Shown: in pieces, positions 6,168 through 14,659 of the stretch
Layout: every line of letters begins with the position of its first letter
How positions within the stretch are numbered: position 1 is the first letter of the stretch
NCBI GenBank assembly: GCA_900551265.1
Contig: URVL01000044.1
Coordinates: 1 to 14,762 of the forward strand
Direction of reading: 5' to 3'
Origin: an uncultured Eubacteriales bacterium
GTDB lineage: Bacteria; Bacillota; Clostridia; Oscillospirales; QAMX01
DNA: 14,762 nucleotides
The notes under the pieces: generated by a model
Database searches by the model: none
What the model saw: the letters and a program-made list of their open reading frames with translations, nothing else
Told to the model about the DNA's origin: nothing
Made by a program: the position numbers and the translations under genes

Positions 6168-7001
6168 TCACTCCGATACCGTAAAGCTTGTTATGACAAA
6201 TACCCGGCGTAGATTGTCAAAATCCACGGCGGGTTTCACTGTCGCGGAATAGGAAAGGCCGTTTTCTTCCGGCCAGATTTCACGGATACGGCCGATCAGA
6301 AGATTCGGCGGATAGAGTCCGCCGAGCCCCGATGTGACAACGCGGTCTCCTTCGTATGTGCCGCTGCCCTGCGGAAGGTAGGTAAGCAGCAGTTCGCCGT
6401 CCTGATACCGTGTGGGATCTCCCTGTGCAATGCCAGCTTCATGGTTGCGGGAAATCATGATGCCGGCACGGAAGTCCGCGTCCAAAACGGTAACCATCTC
6501 ACACCAGTTGGGGCCGGCGGCCGTTATCGTGCCGGCCATACCCTCCCAGACGAGTACGGCGTTTCCGACAGAAACACCGTCATCCGTGCCGCAGTCGAGC
6601 GTATAGACGACGCCGTAAACGCCGGGCTCCGACGCAATGATTTCGGCGGGCAGCATGTCATATGCCGTATACCGGCGTTTCATTTTGAGCAGTTCGCGCA
6701 AAGCGTCGTTTTCCTCAATAAGCAAATCCGCCTCGCGCACCCGGGCTTCATAGGCGGAAATCCGGGCGCGCAGGGCGGTATTTTCAGCTTCCAAATTCTG
6801 ATAATTTATGACACTGAGGATCGTATCCTCGACAAAATCTCCGATGCCGGTAAGACTTTTTTGGACAGGCGCGAGTATCGTCGCGGCCGCGTAGCGTACG
6901 GGCGAAACCGTGTCCGTACATTCCGCGTAAACCGCGAAGCCAATCACAAGCAGGATGCAAAGCATCGACAAAATAAAAAACTTGCTGCGAAAAAGCTTCA
7001 A
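6168..7001 (-). CDS. mreC: Rod shape-determining protein MreC
   Basis: The 277-residue protein has the MreC plan: a short basic N-terminus, one membrane anchor at about 8-26, a coiled coil at about 65-108 (YQNLEAENTALRARISAYEA onward), and a beta-rich extracytoplasmic domain with DCGTDDGVSVGNAVL and SRNHEAGIAQGD. MreC sits outside the membrane and activates PBP2 and RodA. The start is TTG 7001, set by GGGAGG about 6 bases upstream; no ATG or GTG at the N-terminus precedes the anchor. An 88-nt spacer separates it from maf. No mreB lies between maf and mreC, where B. subtilis has it. Confidence 0.93.
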   Translation of the reverse strand: MKLFRSKFFILSMLCILLVIGFAVYAECTDTVSPVRYAAATILAPVQKSLTGIGDFVEDTILSVINYQNLEAENTALRARISAYEARVREADLLIEENDALRELLKMKRRYTAYDMLPAEIIASEPGVYGVVYTLDCGTDDGVSVGNAVLVWEGMAGTITAAGPNWCEMVTVLDADFRAGIMISRNHEAGIAQGDPTRYQDGELLLTYLPQGSGTYEGDRVVTSGLGGLYPPNLLIGRIREIWPEENGLSYSATVKPAVDFDNLRRVFVITSFTVSE

Positions 7002-7089
7002 AAGCGCCCTCCCATTCTTCCCTGCGGGCTGTGCGGCCTGAAAATGTGGCTACAAAACGCCGGTCGTTCTTCTCTCCCGGCATAGTGAT

Positions 7090-7671
7090 CTATAGGAGCC
7101 GAATTCGGAGTGATTCCAGAATCTGTCCCAGCCGGAACAGCGGCAATCCCATGACGTTATAATAATCCCCATTTATTTGCTGAATAAACAGGGCGGCAAG
7201 TCCCTGAATTCCATAAGCGCCCGCTTTATCAAAAGGGGGCTCGGCTGCAATATACGACTCAATTTCCCGATCCGTCAGCGTGCGGAACGTTACGGCGGTA
7301 ATTTCACAGCCGCAAACGCTTTGACCATGATAGCAGACACAGACGCCGCTCATAACCTGGTGCTGCCGGCCGGAAAGGGCTCGCAGCATTTCCCGTGCCT
7401 CATGATGCCCCGCAGGCTTTCCAAGGACAAATCCGTCGATTGTAACCGATGTGTCCGCCCCGATGACAACGGCATCCGGGTAATGCCTGGCTACCGCCTG
7501 TGCTTTTGCCGTAGCCAGCACCATAACAGCCTCTTCACAGGAGGCGCAGCTGCGGCTTGCCGCCGCTTCGTCAATACCGGCCTCCTCCACGAGAAAATCG
7601 CGGATACCGATTCGCGGTAATAACTCCCGGCGCCGTGGCGAACGCGACGCCAGGACAAATTTCTGCGTCAT
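7090..7671 (-). CDS. maf: Maf-type nucleoside triphosphate pyrophosphatase
   Basis: The 193-residue protein shows the Maf signature FVLASRSPRRRELL (5-18), catalytic-loop GADTSV with Asp73, LGKPAGHHEAREMLRALSG (83-101), and DKAGAYGIQG near the C-terminus. Maf proteins hydrolyse non-canonical or modified nucleotides (dTTP/UTP type or m7GTP type) to the monophosphate and can block septation when overproduced. The frame stays open upstream to 7839, but ATG 7671 gives the family start MTQKFVLASRSP. It begins 1 nt after the zapA stop, with GGGACAG as a weak ribosome site, so translation is probably coupled. Confidence 0.94.
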   Translation of the reverse strand: MTQKFVLASRSPRRRELLPRIGIRDFLVEEAGIDEAAASRSCASCEEAVMVLATAKAQAVARHYPDAVVIGADTSVTIDGFVLGKPAGHHEAREMLRALSGRQHQVMSGVCVCYHGQSVCGCEITAVTFRTLTDREIESYIAAEPPFDKAGAYGIQGLAALFIQQINGDYYNVMGLPLFRLGQILESLRIRLL

Positions 7672-7672
7672 A

Positions 7673-8056
7673 TTACTGTCCCTGACGGCGTCCGGGCTCG
7701 CGCCGCGCTTCCGAAAGATCGGCGCGCAGACGGGAAATCTCATCGCTGTACGCCTTGATTTGCGCACGCAGATTTTCGGCTGTGTCCTGCGCCTTGATCT
7801 GTTCGTCCGCCAGGTTGCAGGCGGCAAGAACTGTCGCATCGTTAAGCGGTATGCGGCTGGAATCTAAAATGGCGGTAATCTTTGCGTCAACAAGCGCCGC
7901 AACGCGGCGTATATAGTCCTCCGACTCTACGGAGACGATGGTATATTCCTCACCCGCAATTTGTACTTTGACGCGGTTTTTCGGGAGCGGAGCGCCATCC
8001 GCATTCATGACGCGGGACAGGTAGCTTGCAATGCTGTCTCTGGATTCGTTACTCAT
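7673..8056 (-). CDS. zapA: Cell division protein ZapA
   Basis: The 127-residue protein has the small ZapA domain at about residues 27-100: NRVKVQIAGEEYTIVSVESE, then YIRRVAALVDAKITAI and LNDATVLAACNLADEQIKA, continuing into a coiled coil with EISRLRADLSEARRE. ZapA tetramers bundle FtsZ filaments at the division site. The N-terminal extension of about 25 residues is longer than usual. ATG 8056 follows AAAGG; the internal ATG 8008 has no ribosome site. It is the first gene of the zapA-maf-mreCD-mrdA operon, behind tandem promoters. Confidence 0.85.
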   Translation of the reverse strand: MSNESRDSIASYLSRVMNADGAPLPKNRVKVQIAGEEYTIVSVESEDYIRRVAALVDAKITAILDSSRIPLNDATVLAACNLADEQIKAQDTAENLRAQIKAYSDEISRLRADLSEARREPGRRQGQ

Positions 8057-8090
8057 ATAACCAAACCTTTCAAAATCTTCGAACCGTCCA

Positions 8091-8142
8091 ATTATAACAG
8101 ATATATTAGATACATTGTATCGAAAAAAAACATGAAAAACAA
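8091..8142 (-). promoter_or_regulatory. Tandem promoters for the zapA-maf-mreCD-mrdA operon
   Basis: On the minus strand, P1 is TTGTTT (8142-8137), a 17-base spacer rich in T, and TACAAT (8119-8114). P2 is an extended -10, TG-T-TATAAT (8099-8091), and its -35 position at 17 bases coincides with the P1 -10 box. Either would give a leader of under 60 nt before zapA, counting from about 8107 (P1) or 8084 (P2). The call rests on the hexamers, the spacing and the position. Confidence 0.65.
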
Positions 8143-8185
8143 GAGGTTTTTTCCGTCGAAGCGTGGATCTTCGCCGTGAGGACGG

Positions 8186-8977
8186 TTATAACCCCAAAAG
8201 AGCCTCCGCATTGCGGTGATTGATAGCTTCACGCAGCTCGCCGGTGATGCCGGCTTCGTCCAAAAATGCGGACAGACGCGGCGGCGTACTCCAGGGACAA
8301 TCCGTCGCAAAAAGAATACGGCGCGGATCGTGCAGGCCGATAATACGTTTCATCTGTTCGATTGAGATGGCCTCGCTGACAAATGCAAGATCCAGGTATA
8401 CATTTTTCCCGCACAGCCGGCGTTCCACTTCGTCCCAGCGTTCCATGCCGCCCAAATGTGCAAATACGAATTGACATGACGGAAAATCCCGTACAATACG
8501 CTCACATTGATCGGGATCCGAACAGTGTGCGTCCGGAAACGCAATATCCCAGCCCGCATGGAATACGATGGGAAGCTCGAGCTCTGCGCAGCGTTGATAG
8601 ATTGGATAGAGCTTGCGGTCGTCTACCGCAAAACCCTGATAGGCGGGATGCAGCTTAATGCCGCGGATGCCTGCCGCTTTCAGGCGTTCCAATTCTGCGA
8701 CGGCGTCCGGTGCGTCCGGATGTACGGAGCCGAACGCGTAGAAGCGCCGGCAGTCGTTTGCCTCAATGGCGAAATTATTGACGCTGTGCTGTGTTCTCGG
8801 GGAGACCGCGATATTCAACAGCACGGCGATGTCGACACCCCACTCGTCAAGTTTGGCACGGGTGTCCGCAAGCGTGCCGTTTGTATAGTAGGGATAGCCG
8901 GATTTCTGGTGGAGACTGCCGACGGCGCCGGCTGCAAGCTTATCGGGAAAACAGTGAACGTGAAAATCGATCAACAT
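8186..8977 (-). CDS. Amidohydrolase-family (Amidohydro_2-type) metal-dependent hydrolase
   Basis: The 263-residue TIM-barrel protein has the amidohydrolase metal motifs in order: DFHVH with His6 and His8 at the first strand, GIKLHPAYQGF (106-116), FHAGWD with His140, FAHLGG with His174, and FATDCPW with Asp226. This is the type related to 2-amino-3-carboxymuconate decarboxylase and uronate isomerase-like hydrolases; the substrate cannot be read from the sequence. A TTG at 8989 is in frame, but TTGAGG there serves better as the ribosome site for ATG 8977, which starts MLIDFHVH. No clear terminator follows, so transcripts might run into zapA. Confidence 0.85.
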   Translation of the reverse strand: MLIDFHVHCFPDKLAAGAVGSLHQKSGYPYYTNGTLADTRAKLDEWGVDIAVLLNIAVSPRTQHSVNNFAIEANDCRRFYAFGSVHPDAPDAVAELERLKAAGIRGIKLHPAYQGFAVDDRKLYPIYQRCAELELPIVFHAGWDIAFPDAHCSDPDQCERIVRDFPSCQFVFAHLGGMERWDEVERRLCGKNVYLDLAFVSEAISIEQMKRIIGLHDPRRILFATDCPWSTPPRLSAFLDEAGITGELREAINHRNAEALLGL

Positions 8978-9013
8978 AAAAAACCTCAAAATTTGAACAG
9001 GATGATACTATTA

Positions 9014-9022
9014 AGTATATCA
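9014..9022 (-). promoter_or_regulatory. Extended -10 promoter for the amidohydrolase gene
   Basis: On the minus strand TG-A-TATACT (9022-9014) matches an extended -10 element, about 37 bases before ATG 8977. No good -35 box lies at 16-18 bases, which fits an extended -10 type. Moderate confidence only. Confidence 0.45.
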
Positions 9023-9167
9023 TAAGCCAGGCCCCTGCCGGACATGCAATTTGAATGAAAATCTTGCACTTTTAGGCCCGTTTTTTGCCGTATAAAACGG
9101 ATTGTTTTTTTGAAAACAAAAAATATTGCAGGATTTCAGAAAAAAATAATGCACAAAATTTCAATTT

Positions 9168-9188
9168 TCAGGATTAAAAGAATCCTGA
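9168..9188. repeat. Perfect hairpin upstream of ppdK
   Basis: TCAGGATT (9168-9175) and AATCCTGA (9181-9188) form a perfect 8-bp stem with a 5-nt loop. A further copy of CAGGATT lies at 9129-9135, and AAAATT-TC-AATTTT (9155-9168) abuts the stem. The T-tract of a terminator is missing on both strands. It may be an operator with an extra half site. Confidence 0.45.
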
Positions 9189-9274
9189 GAGGGAAAAATT
9201 TTCTTCGCATGAAGGAAAGTAAAAAATAAATTGCAAAAATATTTTTTTGTGCAAAATTACAGGAGGTATCGTAC

Positions 9275-9321
9275 AAAAGTTGAAAAAAAGCTGTACATTT
9301 CCACAACTTTTATAGTATAAT
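9275..9321 (+). promoter_or_regulatory. ppdK promoter with flanking inverted repeat
   Basis: TGTACA (9292-9297, 4 of 6 to TTGACA) and a perfect TATAAT (9316-9321) are 18 bases apart. AAAAGTTG (9275-9282) and CAACTTTT (9304-9311) form an 8-bp inverted repeat around the -35 box, well placed for an operator. A leader of about 90 nt would precede ATG 9417. Confidence 0.5.
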
Positions 9322-9416
9322 ATTTTCTTAGAAAGATACGTGTTACGTATCGGTTTTTCCCTATAACGGCCAGACCTGCGATATTTTGATACAAAAGAAA
9401 TGAAGGAGGATCACAC

Positions 9417-12044
9417 ATGTCGCACAAGTATGTGTATTTATTCTCAGAGGGCAATGGCAAGATGCGCGAGCTGCTCGGCGGCAAGGGCGCGAACCTTGCG
9501 GAAATGACAAAACTGGGACTTCCTGTCCCGCAGGGCTTTACCATTACTACGGAAGCCTGCACGCAGTACTATGAGGACGGCAGACAGATTAATGATGAGA
9601 TCCAGGCGCAGATCATGGAATATATTGCGAAAATGGAGGAGATCACCGGAAAAAAGTTCGGAGACCGGGAAAATCCGCTGCTTGTCTCCGTTCGTTCCGG
9701 CGCGCGCGCTTCCATGCCCGGCATGATGGATACCATCCTGAACCTCGGCCTCAATGAGGACGTGGTAAATGTAATCGCAGCGAAGTCCGGAAATCCCCGC
9801 TGGGCGTGGGACTGCTATAGAAGATTCATTCAGATGTATTCCGACGTTGTGATGGAAGTCGGCAAAAAATATTTTGAGGAGCTCATTGATCAGCTCAAAG
9901 AGAAAAAGGGCGTGACGCAGGACGTCGAACTCGATGCGGACGATCTGAAAAACCTTGCGAATCAGTTTAAGGCCGAATATAAGGCCAAAATCGGCGCAGA
10001 TTTCCCGGATGATCCCAAGGAGCAGCTCATGGGCGCCATCAAGGCTGTTTTCCGTTCCTGGGATAACCCGCGTGCGAATTTCTACCGCATGCAGAATGAA
10101 ATTCCGTATTCCTGGGGCACTGCCGTCAACGTACAGATGATGGCGTTCGGCAACATGGGCGAAACGTCCGGCACCGGCGTCGCCTTCACCCGTAACCCCG
10201 CTACCGGCGAAAAGAAGTTAATGGGCGAGTTTTTGATGAATGCACAGGGCGAAGATGTCGTCGCAGGCGTTCGTACGCCGATGCCGATCGACAAGATGGC
10301 TGAGATTATGCCGGAAGTCTTCGCACAGTTCCAGGAGATTTGCAAGATCCTCGAAAATCACTATCGCGACATGCAGGACATGGAGTTCACGATTGAAGAC
10401 CGTAAACTTTACATGCTCCAGACTCGTAACGGTAAGCGTACCGCGGCTGCGGCTCTCAAGATTGCCTGCGATCTCGTGGACGAGGGGATGATCAGCGAGG
10501 AAGAAGCGCTGCTGATGATCGACCCGAAGCAGCTCGACGCTCTGCTGCACCCGCAGTTTGAAGCGGCTGCGCTCAAGAATGCGAAACCCATCGCATCTGC
10601 GCTTCCCGCCTCCCCGGGCGCCGCGTGCGGTAAGATTGTCTTTACCGCAGAGGATGCCGTAGAGTGGGGGAAACGCGGCGAGAAAGTGGTTCTGGTACGT
10701 CTTGAAACGTCTCCGGAAGACATTGAGGGTATGCACTATGCGCAGGGCATTTTGACGGTTCGCGGCGGTATGACCTCCCACGCGGCGGTTGTGGCGCGCG
10801 GTATGGGCACCTGCTGCGTATCCGGCTGTGGCGCCATTCACATGGACGAGGCCAATAAAACCTTTACGCTGGCCGGCAAGACCTATCATGAGGGCGACTG
10901 GATTTCCCTCGACGGTTCCACCGGTAATATTTACGGAGAAGCGATCGCCACCGTTCCCGCAACGATTTCCGGCGAATTCGGCCGCATCATGGATTGGGCG
11001 GATAAATACCGTAAACTGAAAGTCCGTACAAATGCCGACACGCCGAAGGATGCGCGTCAGGCACGCGAATTTGGTGCGGAGGGCATTGGCCTCTGCCGTA
11101 CCGAGCATATGTTCTTTGAGCCGGACCGTATTTCCGCAATTCGTGAAATGATCTGTTCCGACACGGTAGAAGAACGTGAGACGGCGCTTGCAAAGCTCCT
11201 GCCGATGCAGCAGGGCGACTTTGAAGCCATTTACGAGGCTATGGAAGGCAGACCTGTCACCATCCGCTTCCTGGATCCGCCGCTGCATGAATTTGTACCG
11301 ACTGAGGAAAAGGATATTGAGCTTCTGGCGAAGACACAGGGCAAGACCGTTGCACAGATTAAGGCAATCATTGCCGGCCTGCACGAATTTAACCCGATGA
11401 TGGGTCACCGCGGCTGCCGCCTGGCTGTCACGTTCCCGGAAATCGCGCGTATGCAGACCCGTGCCGTAATCCGTGCTGCGTTGAATGTACAGAAGAGGCA
11501 TCCTGAGTGGACAATGGTACCGGAAATCATGATCCCGCTGGTCGGAGAAGTGAAAGAACTGGCGTTTGTCAAGAAAATTGTTGTAGAAACAGCGGATGAG
11601 GAAATCAAGGCTGCCGGCGCCGGTATGCAGTACCACGTCGGTACGATGATTGAAATTCCGCGTGCGGCACTGACTGCCGATGAGATTGCAAAAGAGGCCG
11701 AGTTCTTCTCCTTCGGGACCAATGACCTGACGCAGATGACGTTCGGTTTCAGCCGCGACGATGCCGGTAAGTTCCTCGACGCCTACTACGCGAATAAAAT
11801 TTACGAAAACGATCCGTTTGCCCGTCTGGATCAGGTCGGCGTTGGCCGCCTGATTGATATGGCGTGCAAGCTGGGCCGCCAGACCCGGCCGGATATCAAA
11901 CTCGGTATCTGCGGCGAACATGGAGGCGATCCGTCTTCCGTTGAGTTCTGCCATAAGACAGGCCTGACCTATGTCTCCTGTTCTCCGTTCCGTGTACCGA
12001 TCGCACGTTTGGCTGCTGCACAGGCTGCTATTAAAAATAAGTAA
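9417..12044 (+). CDS. ppdK: Pyruvate, phosphate dikinase
   Basis: The 875-residue protein matches the clostridial enzyme in length and numbering. It interconverts pyruvate, ATP and phosphate with phosphoenolpyruvate, AMP and pyrophosphate; in many clostridia it works in glycolysis beside or instead of pyruvate kinase. The N-terminal ATP-grasp part carries GGKGANLAEM (21-30) and SVRSGARASMPGMMDTILN. The central swivelling domain has GGMTSHAAVVARGMG with phospho-His455. The C-terminal barrel has GLCRTEHMFF, the GTNDLTQMTFGFSRDD loop and GICGEHGGDP with catalytic Cys832. The start is ATG 9417, with AAGGAGG about 8 bases upstream. Codon use is more GC-rich and regular than that of neighbouring genes, as in highly expressed genes. 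It is monocistronic, with its own promoter and terminator; no regulatory kinase/phosphatase gene is adjacent. Confidence 0.98.
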   Translation: MSHKYVYLFSEGNGKMRELLGGKGANLAEMTKLGLPVPQGFTITTEACTQYYEDGRQINDEIQAQIMEYIAKMEEITGKKFGDRENPLLVSVRSGARASMPGMMDTILNLGLNEDVVNVIAAKSGNPRWAWDCYRRFIQMYSDVVMEVGKKYFEELIDQLKEKKGVTQDVELDADDLKNLANQFKAEYKAKIGADFPDDPKEQLMGAIKAVFRSWDNPRANFYRMQNEIPYSWGTAVNVQMMAFGNMGETSGTGVAFTRNPATGEKKLMGEFLMNAQGEDVVAGVRTPMPIDKMAEIMPEVFAQFQEICKILENHYRDMQDMEFTIEDRKLYMLQTRNGKRTAAAALKIACDLVDEGMISEEEALLMIDPKQLDALLHPQFEAAALKNAKPIASALPASPGAACGKIVFTAEDAVEWGKRGEKVVLVRLETSPEDIEGMHYAQGILTVRGGMTSHAAVVARGMGTCCVSGCGAIHMDEANKTFTLAGKTYHEGDWISLDGSTGNIYGEAIATVPATISGEFGRIMDWADKYRKLKVRTNADTPKDARQAREFGAEGIGLCRTEHMFFEPDRISAIREMICSDTVEERETALAKLLPMQQGDFEAIYEAMEGRPVTIRFLDPPLHEFVPTEEKDIELLAKTQGKTVAQIKAIIAGLHEFNPMMGHRGCRLAVTFPEIARMQTRAVIRAALNVQKRHPEWTMVPEIMIPLVGEVKELAFVKKIVVETADEEIKAAGAGMQYHVGTMIEIPRAALTADEIAKEAEFFSFGTNDLTQMTFGFSRDDAGKFLDAYYANKIYENDPFARLDQVGVGRLIDMACKLGRQTRPDIKLGICGEHGGDPSSVEFCHKTGLTYVSCSPFRVPIARLAAAQAAIKNK

Positions 12045-12069
12045 GCAGGATCGTTAACAGTCTGCTTAC
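12041..12069 (+). other. Hairpin on the ppdK stop codon
   Basis: GTAAGCAG (12041-12048, containing the stop TAA) pairs perfectly with CTGCTTAC (12062-12069) around a 13-nt loop. No T-tract follows. A second weaker stem (CGCTAT with ATAGCG, 12073-12103) comes next, then the true terminator. Such 3' structure may protect the mRNA from exonucleases. Confidence 0.45.
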
Positions 12070-12128
12070 GGGCGCTATGGGTTCAGCGTGACCGGATAGC
12101 GTCGACTTGCCAAGTATCAGATAGAAGG

Positions 12129-12163
12129 AACGCGCCGTTTTCATCAAAACGGCGCGTTTTTTT
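12129..12163 (+). terminator. Strong Rho-independent terminator of ppdK
   Basis: A perfect 13-bp stem, AACGCGCCGTTTT (12129-12141) with AAAACGGCGCGTT (12146-12158), encloses CATC and ends in a run of seven Ts (12157-12163). Confidence 0.94.
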
Positions 12164-12359
12164 CTGCATGTGATGCCGGATAAGATTCGTGCTGCCAATC
12201 AAAAATTGCCAAAGATGATATGACGCTGCATAAGAAGCTTTGGAAATATGTTTCGGCGCGGTTTTTAGGCGGCCGCAATCTATTGCCCTTTATCTAAGGG
12301 GAAACCGTGTATGGATTCCAGGTTGCTTGCAGGATTCTATGGCAATTTGCCGCGCAATC

Positions 12360-12368
12360 TGTTATAAT
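12360..12368 (+). promoter_or_regulatory. Extended -10 promoter for the EAL-domain gene
   Basis: TG-T-TATAAT (12360-12368) is a perfect extended -10 element, identical to the P2 element of the zapA operon. The -35 position holds only TGGCAA (12340-12345, 3 of 6). Transcription would start near 12375, about 44 nt before ATG 12419. Confidence 0.6.
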
Positions 12369-12418
12369 AAGTTTCGTTGTTGCAGAATGTGATCTTAATT
12401 ATTCAGAGGGCAATGGGC

Positions 12419-14659
12419 ATGTTGCAATTTAAAATTCCGCTTCGTACCAGAATTTTGCTTACGGCCATATCTGTGCTGGTTCTTGTGATCTCCGCCGTAG
12501 TGTTTTGGAATACATTTCGCCTGCGGCGGGAAATCGATGAACGAACGCAGTGGTACGTGTCGGATCTCGCCAGTCAGATTGCGATAGATGTGGATGACCG
12601 TTTATTACGAGTGATTTCGGACTTGGAGTCTATTGGCAATACACTGGTCCAAAGTGACTTTTATCAATCGGATTCGGGCAGACTGCATGAATATTTAACG
12701 CAAAAAGCGCAGTCGCTTGGGTTCTCATCCATGTTAATTGTTTTTGCTGATGGAACGTCATATCAGCCGCATCTGATTACAGAGAATTTGCTGGCCCTTC
12801 CGGGAATTCAGGCGTCCCTGGCCGGAGAAAACGGCGTGTCTTTTTACGGTGAGCAGAGAGTTTTGTTTTCGGTTCCGATTATGAGCGGCGGCGTAATTGG
12901 CGTGTTGGGAGGCGTTTGTGATAAGGATGATCTGCAAACGTTGATACAGCCGAACGGTTTTTCCGGAGAGGGCCTTGCCTGCATTATTGACCAAGACGGA
13001 AGTGTGGTCCTGTCGCCGGATGAACTTGCGCCTTATACGCAGCTGAGAGATCTTTTTCTGGAAGATCCGGACGATGCGACTGCGCAGCGTGTGAAAGAGA
13101 TGGAAGAGGATATTTCGGCGCATCGGGCCGGGGTATTTCGCTTTGAGACGGCGGAGGACATGGACTTCATTTTGTTCTATCATCCGCTGCGTTTCCATGA
13201 TTGGGTTTTGCTGACGCTGGTTCCGGGCAATATTTTGTCGAAAGACATGGACCAATATATACACCAGACGTTTATCATTATGGTTGCCGTTGTTGTACTG
13301 ATGGCGGTTGTTCTGGTTGTACTTATTTTCAGTCAGAAAGCTCACTACCGGGCGATGGAGAAACTGGCTTTTGTGGATCGCTTGACCGGCGCGATGAACG
13401 GCGCTGCATTCCGTGCCAAATGCGAAGAGCTGTTTCCCAAATCTCCGCCGGATACGTATTCTGTGGTCTTTTTGAACATAAAAAATTTCAAACTGCTCAA
13501 TACGCGCTTTGGCAGGGAACTGTGCGATCAGCTTTTGCGTAAGGTTATGGAGGTTCTTCAGACAAATGCCGGAACAGACGGGTTTGCGGCGCGTGCGGAG
13601 GCCGATACGTTTTATCTGTGCTTAAAAGAAGGCCGTCCGGAACCGATTTTGCAGACGGTAGACAAAGTCCTTGCGGACGCCGCCGAAGAAATCCGAACAT
13701 TAAATACATCGAAAAACCTTTCCGTCTATTTTGTTTTGCAGCCTGGTGTGTGTATCGTGGACGATCCCGCAACCGACATTTTGGTGATTCAGGACAGGGC
13801 AAAGATTGCGTGCCGTAACAGAACTTCATCAGAAGACGGCGCCTGTAAGTTCTTTGATGCTGCCATCATAGACCAGATGGAGCGGGCGCAGGAGTTGAAC
13901 GGCCTTTTTGCGGATTCACTGGCCAATGGAGATTTCCGTGTGTATCTGCAGCCAAAAGTTTGGGTCGGAAAGGGGACGATTGGCGGCGCGGAGGCACTGG
14001 TGCGCTGGCAGCATCCGCAAGAGGGAATGATTTTTCCATCTGACTTTATTCCCCTGTTTGAATCCAATGGGAATATTTGCAGACTGGATCTTTATGTATT
14101 CGAGGAGGTTTGCAAAACAATCCGTCGCTGGATGGATGAGGGAAAAGGCCTGGTGCCGGTGTCCGTGAATCTGTCCAGACAGCATTTTCAAAGGGCCGAC
14201 AGTCTGCAGCCTTTTGCCGAGATTGCGCAACGCTATCGGATTCCGGAGGAAGTCATAGAGTTCGAGCTGACGGAGTCCATAATGTTTGACGACCAGGGAA
14301 TAGAAGATATGAAGGGACAAATCCGGCGGATGCATGAGCTGGGGTTTCTTTGTTCCTTAGATGATTTTGGCTCCGATTACTCTTCTCTGAGGCTTTTGAT
14401 GGAATTCAATGTGGATGCGATTAAGCTGGACCGCAGATTTTTTAAAAATGTTGAAAATCCCAAGGTAAAGGCGATGGTTGCATCGATTGTCGAAATTTCC
14501 CACAAACTGGGCGCGCTGACGGTTGCCGAAGGGATTGAAACGCCGGAGCAGCTTGCACTTTTGAAAGAAGTAGGGTGCGATATGGTGCAGGGATATATTT
14601 ATGCCAGGCCCATGCCGATTCCCGAATTTGAGGCATGGGAAAAGAACCATGAGAAATAG
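12419..14659 (+). CDS. Membrane-anchored c-di-GMP phosphodiesterase (sensor, degenerate GGDEF, intact EAL)
   Basis: The protein has 746 residues from ATG 12419. A first membrane helix (about 12-29) and a second (about 284-304) bracket an extracytoplasmic region of about 250 residues that resembles a Cache-type sensor ([40 protein letters not shown]). A GGDEF domain starts at [12 protein letters not shown], but its signature is EADTF (394-398) and the metal Asp of the LDIDxFK motif is Asn, so it should not make c-di-GMP. The EAL domain is complete: E525-A-L, N584 in VNLS, ELTES, DDFG (648-651), K669, E704 in VAEGIET and Q724 in QGY. It should cleave c-di-GMP to pGpG. GAGGG lies 8 bases before ATG 12419; the in-frame TTG 12377 is almost at the transcription start and is not used. 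The signal sensed is unknown. Confidence 0.9.
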   Translation: MLQFKIPLRTRILLTAISVLVLVISAVVFWNTFRLRREIDERTQWYVSDLASQIAIDVDDRLLRVISDLESIGNTLVQSDFYQSDSGRLHEYLTQKAQSLGFSSMLIVFADGTSYQPHLITENLLALPGIQASLAGENGVSFYGEQRVLFSVPIMSGGVIGVLGGVCDKDDLQTLIQPNGFSGEGLACIIDQDGSVVLSPDELAPYTQLRDLFLEDPDDATAQRVKEMEEDISAHRAGVFRFETAEDMDFILFYHPLRFHDWVLLTLVPGNILSKDMDQYIHQTFIIMVAVVVLMAVVLVVLIFSQKAHYRAMEKLAFVDRLTGAMNGAAFRAKCEELFPKSPPDTYSVVFLNIKNFKLLNTRFGRELCDQLLRKVMEVLQTNAGTDGFAARAEADTFYLCLKEGRPEPILQTVDKVLADAAEEIRTLNTSKNLSVYFVLQPGVCIVDDPATDILVIQDRAKIACRNRTSSEDGACKFFDAAIIDQMERAQELNGLFADSLANGDFRVYLQPKVWVGKGTIGGAEALVRWQHPQEGMIFPSDFIPLFESNGNICRLDLYVFEEVCKTIRRWMDEGKGLVPVSVNLSRQHFQRADSLQPFAEIAQRYRIPEEVIEFELTESIMFDDQGIEDMKGQIRRMHELGFLCSLDDFGSDYSSLRLLMEFNVDAIKLDRRFFKNVENPKVKAMVASIVEISHKLGALTVAEGIETPEQLALLKEVGCDMVQGYIYARPMPIPEFEAWEKNHEK

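Larger units (their letters stand above)
8978..9416. other. AT-rich divergent intergenic region
   Basis: About 440 bases between two divergent genes contain no supported reading frame. They hold an extended -10 for the amidohydrolase, a CCGTTTT/AAAACGG hairpin (9079-9101), a perfect 8-bp hairpin TCAGGATT/AATCCTGA (9168-9188), repeated TTGCA/TGCA tracts, an inverted repeat around the ppdK -35 region, and the ppdK promoter. The AT content is far above that of the flanking genes. Confidence 0.6.
12045..12418 (+). other. Intergenic region between ppdK and the EAL-domain gene
   Basis: About 370 bases hold the stop-codon hairpin, the ppdK terminator and, at its right end, the promoter of the next gene. 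Between 12165 and 12355 I see no reading frame, RNA family or repeat that can be supported. I looked for a c-di-GMP riboswitch core and did not find one. Confidence 0.6.

Noticed and set aside
6784..7083. Short minus-strand frame covering the maf-mreC spacer
   Set aside because: Most of it overlaps mreC in another frame and it lacks a ribosome site.
7672..7839. N-terminal extension of Maf inside zapA
   Set aside because: The family start is MTQKFVLASRSP at 7671; the extra 56 codons overlap zapA and have no similarity to Maf.
8147..8192. Hairpin after the amidohydrolase gene as terminator
   Set aside because: The CCGTC/GACGG stem is short and interrupted, and on the minus strand it is followed by As, not Ts.
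9261..9315. Leader peptide after AGGAGG upstream of ppdK
   Set aside because: The TTG start would give only 11 codons, the spacing is too long (13 bases), and the stretch lies upstream of the likely transcription start.
10218..11954. Open frame of 578 codons antisense to ppdK
   Set aside because: It lies wholly within ppdK, shows no family motif or ribosome site, and is explained by the strong codon bias of the sense gene.
12165..12355. c-di-GMP riboswitch upstream of the EAL gene
   Set aside because: I saw no GEMM-type core or tetraloop-receptor pattern, and the promoter leaves only about 44 nt of leader.
13235..13242. Second perfect 0A-box sequence TTGTCGAA
   Set aside because: It lies inside the EAL gene and encodes part of the segment ILSK just before the second membrane helix; no promoter or start is near, so chance is the best explanation.
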